In this document: positions 45,574-54,823 of the stretch, in pieces | Layout: each line of letters starts with the position of its first letter | How positions within the stretch are numbered: the first letter of the stretch is position 1 | Source: Candidatus Obscuribacterales bacterium | Lineage (GTDB): Bacteria > Cyanobacteriota > Vampirovibrionia > Obscuribacterales > Obscuribacteraceae | Reading direction: 5' to 3' | NCBI GenBank assembly: GCA_019747875.1 | Contig: JAIEQI010000086.1 | Coordinates: forward strand, 1-64,000 | DNA: 64,000 bases | Made by a program: the position numbers and the translations under genes | The notes under the pieces: generated by a model | Database searches by the model: none | What the model was told of the DNA's origin: nothing | What the model saw: the letters and a program-made list of their open reading frames with translations, nothing else

Positions 45574-47337
45574 TTAGTCTGCTGCTGCTGTTCTTCCGCT
45601 GCTGTAAAGAACACGTCCAACCTCAAGCAGTGCAGCATCGAGCTGGTCCACTTGTGATTTTAGATCAGGAGAGTCTGCTCCCGCTGCCAAAGATTCTTTA
45701 ACTACTTCAAGACCCCTGGCGACCATATCGAGATAGGTTTGATCGACAACGCCGCTGTATTTGGCAATTGTGCGCTCGGCGTCGGCTACCAATGTTTCTG
45801 CCTTCATCTTCGCTGCAATTGTGTCCCGCTGTATTCTGTCCGCTTCGGCGAATTCGTTGGCATCCTTTTCCATTCGTTCCACATCTTGTTTGGAAAGTCC
45901 GGAGGAGCGTTTGACGGTTACCGACTGCTTGATACCAGAAGCTGCATCTTTGGCGCTGACATGGACAATACCATCAGCATCGATATCGAATGTGACGTCG
46001 ATTTTGGGAACGCCTTTTGGAGCGCGTGGAATACCATCTAGGCTGAAGCGAGCAAGTGATTTATTGAACTTTGCAAGTTCTCGCTCGCCCTGCAAGCAAT
46101 GCACTTCAACGTTCGACTGACCATCTTCAGTTGTCGTGAAGGACATCGTGCGGCTAGTTGGTACGGTTGTGTTTCGCTCAATGATCTTGGTAAACAATCC
46201 GCCGGCTGTTTCGATGCCAAGAGATAGCGGTGTTACGTCGAGAAGAAGGACGTCTTGTGTTTCGCCTGTCAGAATCGAAGCCTGGATAGCTGCTCCAAGC
46301 GCCACTGCTTCGTCAGGGTTTACGGACTTAACCGGGTCTTTTTGGAAGAATCTCTTGATTGCGTCTTGGACGGCCGGAATACGAGTAGAGCCTCCGACAA
46401 GCAAGACGTGCTCGATCTGCTCTGGACCAAGGCCGGAATCTTCGATTGCTTGCTGCACCGGTTCCATCGTTGACTCGACCAGATGTGCGATCAGCTCATT
46501 GAATTTCGAACGGGTAAGTGCAGCCTGGAAGTGCTTAGGTCCACTGGCATCGGCGGTCAAGAAGGGCAAGTGGATCTCAGAAACCATTGCAGATGAAAGC
46601 TCAATCTTTGATTTTTCTGCGGTCTCTTTCAAACGTTGAATGGCCATCAAGTCATTCGAGATATCGATGCCGTTTGCTTTTTGAAACTCCGACTTCATCC
46701 AATCGATAATTGCCTGGTCGAAGTCATCTCCGCCAAGTTTGTTGTTTCCGGCTGTAGCTTTTACTTCAAAAACACCTTCAGTAATGTCTAGAATGCTGAC
46801 GTCGAACGTGCCACCACCTAAGTCATATACGAGAATGACACCGTTCTGTTCGAGCTTATCCAAACCATAAGCAAGAGAGCTTGCTGTCGGCTCGTTGATA
46901 ATTCGCATCACTTCAAGACCAGCTATCTGTCCGGCGTCACGTGTTGCCTGCCGTTGAGAGTCATTGAAATAAGCAGGAACTGTGATTACCGCCTTTGAGA
47001 TTGATTCTCCGATGTAAGCTTCGGCATCAGCCTTGAGTTTTTGCAGAATCATCGCGGAGATTTGCTCCGGTGAATAAGCGGTACCATCTATGGTGACACG
47101 ATGGTTCGTGCCCATTTCACGTTTGATGGAAAGAATAGTTCTGCCAGGGTTCGTAACCGCTTGTCTCTTCGCAAGATGCCCGACAATCCGTTCACCTGTC
47201 CTTGTGAAACCCACGACTGATGGTGTGGTACGCGATCCTTCCGCGTTTGGAATGACTTCTGGTTTACCGCCTTCCATCACCGCCACGCAAGAGTACGTGG
47301 TTCCCAAATCAATTCCGATTACTTTCTCCGTTGTCAT
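45574..47337 (-). CDS. dnaK: Chaperone DnaK (Hsp70)
   Basis: 587 residues, AGGTG ribosome binding site. ATP-dependent protein-folding chaperone. [18 protein letters not shown] opens the nucleotide-binding domain; [16 protein letters not shown] and [14 protein letters not shown] are intact. The substrate-binding domain contains [14 protein letters not shown]. The helical lid is present but the usual disordered acidic C-terminal tail (EEV-type) is absent, so the protein is about 30-50 residues shorter than the usual length. It sits 42 bases after grpE. Confidence 0.96.
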   Translation of the reverse strand: MTTEKVIGIDLGTTYSCVAVMEGGKPEVIPNAEGSRTTPSVVGFTRTGERIVGHLAKRQAVTNPGRTILSIKREMGTNHRVTIDGTAYSPEQISAMILQKLKADAEAYIGESISKAVITVPAYFNDSQRQATRDAGQIAGLEVMRIINEPTASSLAYGLDKLEQNGVILVYDLGGGTFDVSILDITEGVFEVKATAGNNKLGGDDFDQAIIDWMKSEFQKANGIDISNDLMAIQRLKETAEKSKIELSSAMVSEIHLPFLTADASGPKHFQAALTRSKFNELIAHLVESTMEPVQQAIEDSGLGPEQIEHVLLVGGSTRIPAVQDAIKRFFQKDPVKSVNPDEAVALGAAIQASILTGETQDVLLLDVTPLSLGIETAGGLFTKIIERNTTVPTSRTMSFTTTEDGQSNVEVHCLQGERELAKFNKSLARFSLDGIPRAPKGVPKIDVTFDIDADGIVHVSAKDAASGIKQSVTVKRSSGLSKQDVERMEKDANEFAEADRIQRDTIAAKMKAETLVADAERTIAKYSGVVDQTYLDMVARGLEVVKESLAAGADSPDLKSQVDQLDAALLEVGRVLYSSGRTAAAD

Positions 47338-47379
47338 TCAACACCTATTTCAAATTTTCCTGACGCGCGCTTCAACTTT

Positions 47380-48240
47380 TTAGAAGTCTTCGAGATCACC
47401 TAGATCGTAAACGCCGTCATCTTTCTTAGCTGTCGATGCAGCTGCCTTTGCTTTTTCCTGATCAGAGTTCTGAGAACTTTCTTCCTCGGTTTTGGCTTTA
47501 GCAACCGCATCTTGGGGGGTTGATGCATTATTTGTACTTGCATTTGCAGTTTGCTGCTCGCCGCTAGTTTTGTTAGCGCCCGGCATGGCTTGCTCAGTAG
47601 TTGTTTTCGGGGGGGGAGGTGGAGCCGGCATGGCATCATTTTGTGCGACTGTTACCATTGCAGGTCTTATAACACGTTCGCCCATGACATAACCGCCACG
47701 GAGTTCATGCATAATGCTGCCGTCGACATGATCTGCCGTTGGAATTTGTTGTACCGGTTCGTGAAATCGCGGATCGAATTGTTCGCCCACTGTCTTTAAT
47801 CGCTTGATTCCCGCTGTATCCAAACATTGCGTGATCCGATTTGCTACTAGTTGGAAGCTCTCGATAACCTTGTCAGCGGGTGTCTCGGGTGTAAGGTATT
47901 GCATGGCCCGGTCCAAATCATCCAGGGCCGGGATGATAGCCTCAACAACTTTGCGAATACCAGCATTGCCTAATTCGTCGCGGTCGCGGTCCATCCGGCG
48001 CCGGAAGTTGTCGAAGTCGGCGGCCATGCGTCTGTAAAGATTTTCCGCTTCGGCGGCTTTTTGTTCTAAGTGGCTTACTTGAGCTTCAAGCTCTTTAACG
48101 CGGCGAGAATCTCCTTCGGATGGCGGCGAAGATTGCTGAGCTTGGGGTTGTTCATCCCCTGCATACATTGCTCTAAAGAATGCCTTGGCAGCATCCATTC
48201 GTGAGCCCTTTTCTTCTTGGTTATCTTCATCATCCGGCAT
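47380..48240 (-). CDS. grpE: Nucleotide exchange factor GrpE with long C-terminal tail
   Basis: 286 residues from the ATG at 48240, which follows GGAGGCGG by eight bases; an upstream in-frame ATG at 48303 is unlikely. The GrpE core (about residues 45-190) has a coiled coil (VKELEAQVSHLEQKAAEAENLYRRMAADFDNFRRR) and a beta-wing end (MHELRGGYVMGERVIRPAMVTV). It releases ADP from DnaK. The remaining 90 or so residues are disordered, rich in Pro, Ala, Asn and Lys, ending in an acidic DLGDLEDF motif. Such a tail is not normal for GrpE. Confidence 0.93.
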   Translation of the reverse strand: MPDDEDNQEEKGSRMDAAKAFFRAMYAGDEQPQAQQSSPPSEGDSRRVKELEAQVSHLEQKAAEAENLYRRMAADFDNFRRRMDRDRDELGNAGIRKVVEAIIPALDDLDRAMQYLTPETPADKVIESFQLVANRITQCLDTAGIKRLKTVGEQFDPRFHEPVQQIPTADHVDGSIMHELRGGYVMGERVIRPAMVTVAQNDAMPAPPPPPKTTTEQAMPGANKTSGEQQTANASTNNASTPQDAVAKAKTEEESSQNSDQEKAKAAASTAKKDDGVYDLGDLEDF

Positions 48241-48523
48241 TGTACGAGCCGCCTCCATGTTCCACTTTATGCGCCTTCTCAGCCCTTCAGGAGGACTAAG
48301 CAATTATGATCTACCCGTAGTTGAGCTGCTTTGCATCTTGCACTATGCGTAAGTGCCTACGATTTCGCCAAACTACGATCTACCATCGCATATTATTGTA
48401 CGGCTGTTTCTTGCAAGTCTTATTAGCTTTGGCATTTTCCAACAAAGTAAGTAATATTAAATGCATTCATACTTCTCCCAGATCGCCTCTTGGCAATCTG
48501 CGGTATTTACATCTGGTGATTTT

Positions 48524-49621
48524 ATGACGATTGCAACTGAAACCGAAAAGACGGGTGTTTACTATGACATGAACGCTCGGCTGGCTATTTATGCACCGGA
48601 CGCCCTTGGCAAAGAAAGCTCAAAAACTGCAGAGGGGGTTTTAAGATACGCTCAAAACCCTGTGGTAGCGGTCATCGATAAGAGTCAGGCTGGTAAGACC
48701 GTTAGGCAGGTGACTCGAATTCCTTCTGATGCTCCAGTCGTGGACAGCATTCAGGCGGCATTGCAATACAAGCCGGAAGCATTATTGTTGGGAACCGCGT
48801 GGTCGGGAGGCGAACTTCCGGAGCAGTGGAAGCCTGACATCATCGAAGCGATTTCTAATGGAATGGACATAATCAACGGGCTTCACGATTTTCTGGCAGA
48901 TGATCCAAAAGTTGCAGCCGCTGCCAAGCAGTATGGGCGCAAGCTTATAGATGTACGCCGCCCTCCTGAAAAGTTGCCAGTTGGAACGGCCTCTGCCATG
49001 AAGACAGATTCCTTCATTGTGCTCACGGTAGGAAGCGATTGTTCTGTTGGCAAAATGACTACATCGCTCGAGGTTCAGAAGGTCGCTCAGAAGCGGGGCA
49101 AGAAGGCTGCATTTGTCGCCACTGGGCAAACTGGAATCATGATCTGCGGCTCTGGCGTGGCAATCGATCGCGTTATTGGCGACTTTATGGCTGGTGCCGT
49201 TGAAGAGATGATCATGCAGCTTGCACCAGGAAATGAATATGTCCTTGTTGAAGGACAAGGCTCGATTGTCCATCCGAGCTTCTCCGGTGTTACTCTCTCG
49301 CTGGTTCATGGAAGCTGTCCGCAAGCTATGGTTCTTTGTCACAATGCCAGCCGCAAGAATCTAAAAGCTGACGGCATTGATCAAGAACTTCTGCCGCTTT
49401 CGGAACTCGTTTCCATTTACGAGAGAATTGCAAGTTACATGCGTCCTTCAAAAGTCGTGGCCGTGGCGCTGAATACTCATCGCATGAACGAAGAGGAAGC
49501 ATTGAAAGTAATCGAGCAAACGGAAAGGCAGGTCGGACTTCCGACTTGCGATCCGGTTCGCCAGGGCGCCGACAAGTTATTCGATGCAATCGAAAAATAC
49601 AAAAAGGAGTGGACCAAGTGA
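48524..49621 (+). CDS. dgcN: DUF1611/DgcN-family protein (D-glutamate N-acetyltransferase type)
   Basis: 365 residues from the ATG at 48524 (GGTGA upstream); an in-frame ATG at 48461 would add 21. The family has an N-terminal Rossmann-like domain (AIYAPDALGKESSKTAEGVLRY) and a P-loop-like C-terminal domain (TVGSDCSVGKMTTSLEV, VEGQGSIVHPSFSG), both present. In a marine Pseudoalteromonas pathway DgcN acetylates D-glutamate and DgcA racemises the product. Here the gene overlaps dgcA by four bases (GTGA), so the pair is surely co-translated. The name follows family and context; activity in this organism is inferred. Confidence 0.8.
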   Translation: MTIATETEKTGVYYDMNARLAIYAPDALGKESSKTAEGVLRYAQNPVVAVIDKSQAGKTVRQVTRIPSDAPVVDSIQAALQYKPEALLLGTAWSGGELPEQWKPDIIEAISNGMDIINGLHDFLADDPKVAAAAKQYGRKLIDVRRPPEKLPVGTASAMKTDSFIVLTVGSDCSVGKMTTSLEVQKVAQKRGKKAAFVATGQTGIMICGSGVAIDRVIGDFMAGAVEEMIMQLAPGNEYVLVEGQGSIVHPSFSGVTLSLVHGSCPQAMVLCHNASRKNLKADGIDQELLPLSELVSIYERIASYMRPSKVVAVALNTHRMNEEEALKVIEQTERQVGLPTCDPVRQGADKLFDAIEKYKKEWTK

Positions 49622-50676
49622 GCAAGGTAGAAACCAAGTCAAAACTCAAGCTCTCGTTTGAAATATTGAAGCTTCGAACCAAGCATCCCTTCGGTATTTC
49701 ATATGGCAGCTCCTCAGACAGCATCAACGTGCTAGTGCGCTTGCAATACGGTGATATTGAAGGATTGGGTGAATGCTCGCCTGCTTCCTATCATATGGAG
49801 TCACCATCAACGGTGATGGCTGTACTTGATGACCTGAGCAAGAAAGACATTCTTGGTGACGATCCATTCGCTATCCAAGAGATTTGTAAGCGAATGGATA
49901 AAGCCATCGCTGGAAATTATTCTGCAAAAGCTGGTATCGAGTTAGCGCTGCAGGACATCTGTGGAAAGATTGTGGACAAGCCGCTCTACCAGCTCTTAGG
50001 CTTGAGCGGAATGCCTGCTCCGATTACCGATTTTACAATCGGGATCGATAGCCTTGAAATGTTGGAGCGCAAAACAAAAGAAGCGATCGACGATGGTTTC
50101 AAGGTTTTGAAGGTAAAGCAAGGAACAAGTTACGATCGCCAGATTATTGAAACTGTTCGCAAATTTGCTCCCGATATTCCGCTGAGAGTTGATGCGAACG
50201 GTGCCTGGAGCCCGAAACAAGCGGTAGAGATGTCTAAGTTTCTTGCTGAACATAACGTGCAATTCATCGAGCAACCTATTCCAAAGTATGCTCACTTAGA
50301 CGAATGGCGTTTCGTCCGTGAGAACTGCCCGCTTCCCATCTTTGCCGATGAAAGTTGTTGCAGAGCTACAGATGTGGCTCGGCTTGCCAATGTAGTCGAT
50401 GGGGTTGTGGTCAAGCTTGCTAAGACTGGTGGTTTGTCGGAGGCGTTGCGTTTAATTCATTGCGCCCGTGCACACAACCTGAAAGTTATGATTGGCTGCA
50501 TGATTGAATCTTCCATTGGAATTAGTGCAGCGGCTCATATCGCTCCTCTTGTGGATTACCTTGATCTTGATGGTGCCATGTTGCTGGCTGAAGATCCTTT
50601 CGATGGGGCCGTATATAAAGATGGCTATATGGCATTGACAGATCGACCTGGACTCGGCGTGATTCCGAGGAAGTAG
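49618..50676 (+). CDS. dgcA: Enolase-superfamily epimerase (DgcA / dipeptide-epimerase type)
   Basis: 352 residues from the GTG at 49618, four bases inside the dgcN stop, with AAGGAG eight bases upstream. Enolase-superfamily muconate-lactonising subgroup: KVLKVKQG carries the KxK base pair, LRVDANGAW, FIEQPI and FADESC supply the metal-binding Asp/Glu/Asp, and VKLAKTGG supplies the opposite-face lysine. Family members epimerise L-Ala-D/L-Glu dipeptides or N-acetyl-glutamate. Pairing with dgcN favours N-acetyl-D-glutamate racemase, but Ala-Glu dipeptide epimerase from peptidoglycan recycling is a live alternative. Confidence 0.85.
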   Translation: MSKVETKSKLKLSFEILKLRTKHPFGISYGSSSDSINVLVRLQYGDIEGLGECSPASYHMESPSTVMAVLDDLSKKDILGDDPFAIQEICKRMDKAIAGNYSAKAGIELALQDICGKIVDKPLYQLLGLSGMPAPITDFTIGIDSLEMLERKTKEAIDDGFKVLKVKQGTSYDRQIIETVRKFAPDIPLRVDANGAWSPKQAVEMSKFLAEHNVQFIEQPIPKYAHLDEWRFVRENCPLPIFADESCCRATDVARLANVVDGVVVKLAKTGGLSEALRLIHCARAHNLKVMIGCMIESSIGISAAAHIAPLVDYLDLDGAMLLAEDPFDGAVYKDGYMALTDRPGLGVIPRK

Positions 50677-50694
50677 ATCAACAATTCAGCGAAC

Positions 50695-52110
50695 TTAATT
50701 CAATTCACCGCTGAAAACTTCGTGCGGTTGAATCCATTCTGATGCGATTAGCGTATCAAGCAATGGAATATTGCTTTCGCGCATTTCCTGCATGGCAAGC
50801 TCGAACTGAGCGACCGTCAATTTGCCTTTTGAAACAAGCTTCTGAGCAAAGAGTATGGAATCAAATTCCTCGTTGGATAACAATGATTTGGAGATCAGGA
50901 TGCGACCTATTTCTCGCTCATCCCCGCTGCCTTTGGCTTCATCAACAGCATCAGCAAGGTCTTTTGCACCGACTAGAGTCGAGAATTTGATCATTTCCTT
51001 CAATGGCATAAGCTTCTGCTTGGCTGCGGTTTCTGGTGACATTCCGTCTCCAGGTCCAAACAACACCAGGTCATATTGAAGCCTTGCGTTAGGATATTTG
51101 AGCACGTCATGCGCCAAGCATAGAGCTGCTACGAACTCCTGAAACTGCCAATCTTCGAGTTCCTTTGTGTAGAGTCTTGCATTCAACTTCTTGATCTTTT
51201 TGAGGAAGCTTCGATGGAGTTCTTCAAATGATGCTGTAGAAGGTATGGAAAGGATTTCGTAGAAGCTGTACTGTTCGAGCTTCTCTCGCAGCTGATCCTG
51301 CGTCATAGTCTTTTTGGCTGCCGGGCGCTCTCCGCTTTCCTTCATCTTCGCTTTCATGCGATCGTTTAAGAAGGCTCCGCCTGGTTGCTCGGCGACTGCG
51401 GCAGGACTATCGGACATTTCGCCTACAGCGATATCAAACGAGGAGTCGGCCAAGCGTTGTTGTTTTTTACGCTCTTCTGCACGCTGCTTTGCAAGAGCCA
51501 TCGTGTCGCCAGCAGCCCATGAGCCGGACGAAACCCCGCGGACCACAGTTGCATCGGCTGATTTTGCTTCCTGCTGTTTTGCTGCTTTTTGCCGGGCTTC
51601 TGCCTTGGCCATCAATTCGCTTAGTTCACCCATTTTTTCGTTGGCCTGCAACATGCCATCCATGTCTCCGGCCTCCAGGCACTTTTGCATCTTTGAAGCC
51701 AGCTCTGCAACTTGCTTTTCCAAAGCGGCAATGTCAAGCTCACCGGAATCGCCTGCTGGAGCCGCCGCTGGTGGGCTCGCCTCGGTATTCTTTTGCGTTG
51801 GAGCTGTTTGAGGCTGACCGACAGAGGCCGAAGGGGCGATCTGTGGCGCTACGTAGAAGCGTTCGAAGACGGTCGGTTTTCCATTGTCCGACCAAGCTGC
51901 GCTAAGCGAAGCCACCAGCTGACACATTCTGTTGTGTGTCTGCATAAGTTGCTGCATATCCTTGGATTCAGCTGCCTTGCGAAAGTCCTGTTCAGTTCTT
52001 TCAAGTTCTTTTTCAAGGCTGCCTATCTGCTCTCTGTTCTGATAGGACATATTCTTGTCGTCTTCCGCAACCGCTCCCCCGGGTCCGGCAAAATCTGAGT
52101 TGTTAGCCAC
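50695..52110 (-). CDS. J-domain-like protein with GspE-N-like C-terminus
   Basis: 471 residues. Acidic coiled-coil N-terminus (about 20-60), a second coiled coil (about 125-190), then at about 280-350 a J-like segment (YSFYEILSIPSTASFEELHRSFLKKIKKL ... AHDVLKYPNARLQYDLVLFG in layout) that lacks the HPD tripeptide. The last 100 residues (IGRILISKSLLSNEEFDSIL, plus a second similar unit) resemble the N-terminal domain of GspE/PilB-type ATPases, which binds partner proteins. Lack of HPD means it probably cannot stimulate DnaK. The combination of both domains is unusual. Convergent with dgcA. Confidence 0.65.
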   Translation of the reverse strand: MANNSDFAGPGGAVAEDDKNMSYQNREQIGSLEKELERTEQDFRKAAESKDMQQLMQTHNRMCQLVASLSAAWSDNGKPTVFERFYVAPQIAPSASVGQPQTAPTQKNTEASPPAAAPAGDSGELDIAALEKQVAELASKMQKCLEAGDMDGMLQANEKMGELSELMAKAEARQKAAKQQEAKSADATVVRGVSSGSWAAGDTMALAKQRAEERKKQQRLADSSFDIAVGEMSDSPAAVAEQPGGAFLNDRMKAKMKESGERPAAKKTMTQDQLREKLEQYSFYEILSIPSTASFEELHRSFLKKIKKLNARLYTKELEDWQFQEFVAALCLAHDVLKYPNARLQYDLVLFGPGDGMSPETAAKQKLMPLKEMIKFSTLVGAKDLADAVDEAKGSGDEREIGRILISKSLLSNEEFDSILFAQKLVSKGKLTVAQFELAMQEMRESNIPLLDTLIASEWIQPHEVFSGELN

Positions 52111-52330
52111 TTACACCGCCAATGGTTTCCTGCGTCCACCCCACATATTTATGCCTTCGCTACATAGCAAACTAAACTTGTTCCAGAATTTAATCTAGGA
52201 AAATCTGGGAAATCTTTACTGATTTAACAATCCCAGCTAATCACTGATAGTCAGCTATGCGGCGCCGTCCTCCGAAAATTCGAAGACAGCCCACGTTAGA
52301 TTAGCAAATACACGAGTAGGATGCAAAACC
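52111..52330. other. 220-base region upstream of the small 51-codon gene
   Basis: Divergent between the J-like gene and a possible small gene. A/T-rich, with no hairpin or promoter that stands out. Confidence 0.3.
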
Positions 52331-52486
52331 ATGAAAAGCAAGACTGAGGCGACAGCTTTGCAGCCTCCGGTAATCGCCCTTGAGAATGCACTTGCAAAGC
52401 AGGCTCAGCAGTTGGTTAACTTTGTCTGGTACTGCCTACGGTGCACACCACATCTGGTGCTCTTGTCTGCAGGAATTTTGAGCTGA
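52331..52486 (+). CDS. Candidate 51-residue small protein
   Basis: ATG to TGA encodes 51 residues (MKSKTEATALQPPVIALENA...), with AGGA nine bases before the start. It ends in a hydrophobic CTPHLVLLSAGILS stretch. Two hairpins follow directly, as expected for a short transcription unit. No family known. It could equally be a small RNA whose sequence happens to be open. Confidence 0.45.
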   Translation: MKSKTEATALQPPVIALENALAKQAQQLVNFVWYCLRCTPHLVLLSAGILS

Positions 52487-52494
52487 CAAACACA

Positions 52495-52522
52495 AAAGGG
52501 ACTGGATAGCCTCAGTCCCTTT
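52495..52522 (+). terminator. First hairpin after the 51-codon gene
   Basis: AAAGGGACTG and CAGTCCCTTT form a perfect 10-bp stem with an 8-base loop. No T run follows directly. Confidence 0.65.
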
Positions 52523-52526
52523 GTAT

Positions 52527-52554
52527 GCCGGTCTCGGTGAGCCCGGCGCTTTTT
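52527..52554 (+). terminator. Second hairpin with T run
   Basis: GCCGG and CCGGC with an 11-base loop, then GCTTTTTA. A short but classical intrinsic terminator, four bases after the preceding hairpin. Confidence 0.6.
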
Positions 52555-52945
52555 ATGTCTCGGGAATCTTTCGATTCCGCTCTCCCCGAAGGGCTGGTTT
52601 TGACTGCGAGTCGTGTTTGCCTGTACTTATCGCATTCAATTGAGAAAACTTACTGACGAGAAGTTACGCATTCGGTTTCTTTCGTTTTGCAAATCGTTCT
52701 CAACAAGATGCTACTAAGATAACTCTTGAAGATGACATAGTCAATGATCGAGATTTCATTTTGAACATCTGTTACTGATACCGCAAATTATTAGTGGGAC
52801 GACCTGATAATCTTTGCTGTGCGGTCCTTCTGCGTTTTTGGGAGGGGTGTCAATAAGTACCTTTTGAATCTGGAATCTGCAATAATATCAGCGAAGAATT
52901 TTAGAATGGATTCTCAATAAGCTTGCTACCGGTTCTGAATTGAGA
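52555..52945. other. Non-coding stretch before fur
   Basis: About 390 bases without a supported gene. It ends with a 9-bp inverted repeat, ATTCTCAAT (52910-52918) and ATTGAGAAT (52939-52947), across a 20-base spacer, overlapping the start of the Fur-family gene and possibly used for autoregulation. Confidence 0.4.
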
Positions 52946-53608
52946 ATGAAGCAATCTGCAGATGTATGGATGGGTATCATGGACGAGTACGAACAGCTTG
53001 GAGCAAAGGGGCGGCAGGGTGCCGCTCAGGACAATCTCGAGTCCTTTATTAAAGGATTGCCGAGGGGGCTCCACTTGACTGCTCCTGAGGTTTATAAACA
53101 AGCTCGCGAAAAAGGACTTAAAGTCAGCCTTTCTACTGTCTATCGAACTTTGAACAGTCTTTCCATGCAGGGTCAGGTCCAAGCTTTGGCAGGTGAGCAC
53201 GGCCGTCGGTATGAGGCGGCGGAGCCTGGACACGATCACGATCATCTTATATGTGTAAAGTGTGGTTTGACGATTGAGTTCGAGGACGACTTGATACGCG
53301 GCTTCGGGAAGTCAGTCGCTGACCGAAAAGGCTACGAGTACAAACATAGCCGTTTTGATATTTTGGGGCTTTGCCAGAACTGCAAGACTCAAGGGGACGA
53401 TCACAAGATAGAACTAGCGACTGCTTCCGTGGAGCAGTTGATTACTTCTTGCGAATCCGCGACAGCCGATTTGGAAATAGCTCTTGAACAGCTTAACTCA
53501 CGCAAGTTTACGCGTGCCAAGGAACTGCTAGAAAGCGTCCTTCCCACGCTTCAGGATTCTTGCGAGGAGCTGGAGCGTTGTCTTGAGAATCTCGAAAGTC
53601 GCCTCTAA
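52946..53608 (+). CDS. Fur-family metalloregulator with extended C-terminus
   Basis: 220 residues from the ATG at 52946; ATGs at 52970 and 52979 are possible, and none has a strong ribosome binding site. Winged-helix DNA-binding domain at about 20-90 (LHLTAPEVYKQAREKGLKVSLSTVYRTLNSL), then the metal-binding dimer domain with HDHDHLICVKCG and a second CQNCK pair for structural zinc. Normal Fur proteins end near residue 150; here about 70 extra helical residues follow (SVEQLITSCESATADLEIAL...) with regularly spaced Leu/Glu. It could be Fur, Zur or PerR; metal cannot be chosen from the sequence. Confidence 0.88.
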   Translation: MKQSADVWMGIMDEYEQLGAKGRQGAAQDNLESFIKGLPRGLHLTAPEVYKQAREKGLKVSLSTVYRTLNSLSMQGQVQALAGEHGRRYEAAEPGHDHDHLICVKCGLTIEFEDDLIRGFGKSVADRKGYEYKHSRFDILGLCQNCKTQGDDHKIELATASVEQLITSCESATADLEIALEQLNSRKFTRAKELLESVLPTLQDSCEELERCLENLESRL

Positions 53609-53691
53609 AGACCCTTGCGGACGGCTTCCAGGCTCCTGAAAGACGAAATCTTAGCGTGCGACATTTGGCACTATCCGATCTGGAAGCTTTC

Positions 53692-54765
53692 CTACTTGGT
53701 TTCGGTCGCTTGGCTTTGTTCGACTAAACGTTTGCGTGATTCTGCAAGCTCTTCTTCAGATCTGACGATCACTTCTTCCAGGTATGAAAGAGATACCTTT
53801 CGTCGCTTATTGATATCTGCCCGCTTCTTCAGCATTTTGGGCAGTAAAAGCAATGCGCGTCCGGTGCCCTCCAGCCATGGGATTACTTGCCCGCCCCGGA
53901 CGATAACAACTGCAAAATAAAATGCCTGCCAGTAAATAATTTGCGGCATGAATTTAAGCAGCAAAGGAAGTGGAATGTTTTTGACTATCGTGTTCCAGTT
54001 ATTCTGCGAAGATAAGCGAACGACAAGTGGGTGGTAGCCACTACCTGTAGTGCCACATCCGAGGTGGTACATAATGGCGCTTGGAACATAAAGGCATTTG
54101 TATCCGGCGCTTTGTGCTCGCAATCCGATATCCACATCTTCAAGATAGGCGAAGTAATCGGAATCAAACAAGCCGATGTCGTCGAGCATACTACGCCGGT
54201 AAAGCGCTGCTCCTCCGCAGGGTCCAAGGATATATCGTTCTTGATCGAACTGTCCTAAATCAATCTCGCGATGACCGATCCGTCCGGGCAGTCCACCTCT
54301 GCGATAGCCATCCCCGGCACCGTCCAGCAGTTTGTGATTGTCATAGGCCAGCATCTTGCAGCCTGTGCTTCCGATTTCCGGGTGTTCGCGCATGGCGGCT
54401 ACCATGTTTGTGATCCAGAGTGGATCGACAGTTGTGTCGTTGTTTAATAGTGCGACGAACTCGCCGGTAGAATTTGTGATACCGGCATTTACGGCTACGC
54501 TGAATCCGGTGTTCTGTGCAAATTTGATCAATTTGACTTGCGGATAGTTCTCTTCTAAAAACTCTACCGACCCGTCGTGGGAGCCGTTATCGATTATCAC
54601 AATTTCAATTTGTCCATAGCTGGACTGAATCAATGAATCAAGGCAACCTTTCAAGAACTTTTTGCCGTTCCAGTTTGGAATGACGACACTTACCAATCCC
54701 TTAACGATGCTGCCGTTTGATGCCGCGGAGCCGTCGTTTGTCGAAGTTGGATTTGTTAACTGCAT
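53692..54765 (-). CDS. Family 2 glycosyltransferase (rhamnosyltransferase-like)
   Basis: 357 residues. GT-A fold: SVVIPNWNGKKFLKGCLDSL, EIVIIDNGSHDGS, the metal-binding FVALLNNDTTVDP region, then GPCGGAALYRRSMLDDIGLFD and YLEDVDIGLRAQ. This is the WbbL-like rhamnosyltransferase layout, usually acting on lipid-linked sugar intermediates at the inner membrane. A hydrophobic segment at about 260-285 (LLLKFMPQIIYWQAFYFAVVIV) may associate with the membrane. Divergent from the GT4 gene; likely both serve surface glycan synthesis. Confidence 0.88.
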   Translation of the reverse strand: MQLTNPTSTNDGSAASNGSIVKGLVSVVIPNWNGKKFLKGCLDSLIQSSYGQIEIVIIDNGSHDGSVEFLEENYPQVKLIKFAQNTGFSVAVNAGITNSTGEFVALLNNDTTVDPLWITNMVAAMREHPEIGSTGCKMLAYDNHKLLDGAGDGYRRGGLPGRIGHREIDLGQFDQERYILGPCGGAALYRRSMLDDIGLFDSDYFAYLEDVDIGLRAQSAGYKCLYVPSAIMYHLGCGTTGSGYHPLVVRLSSQNNWNTIVKNIPLPLLLKFMPQIIYWQAFYFAVVIVRGGQVIPWLEGTGRALLLLPKMLKKRADINKRRKVSLSYLEEVIVRSEEELAESRKRLVEQSQATETK

Positions 54766-54823
54766 TGAATCTTTCCGGATTAACCACGCTGAGCATAGCA
54801 GATAGCTGCGCCCTCTTCCTGAT

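Noticed and set aside
46136-46639. 167-codon plus-strand frame opposite dnaK
   Set aside because: Lies entirely within dnaK, an undoubted gene.
48320-48370. Possible CIRCE/HrcA operator upstream of grpE (GCACT...AGTGC)
   Set aside because: Only a 5-bp dyad with a 7-base spacer; it does not match the 9-bp TTAGCACTC-N9-GAGTGCTAA pattern.
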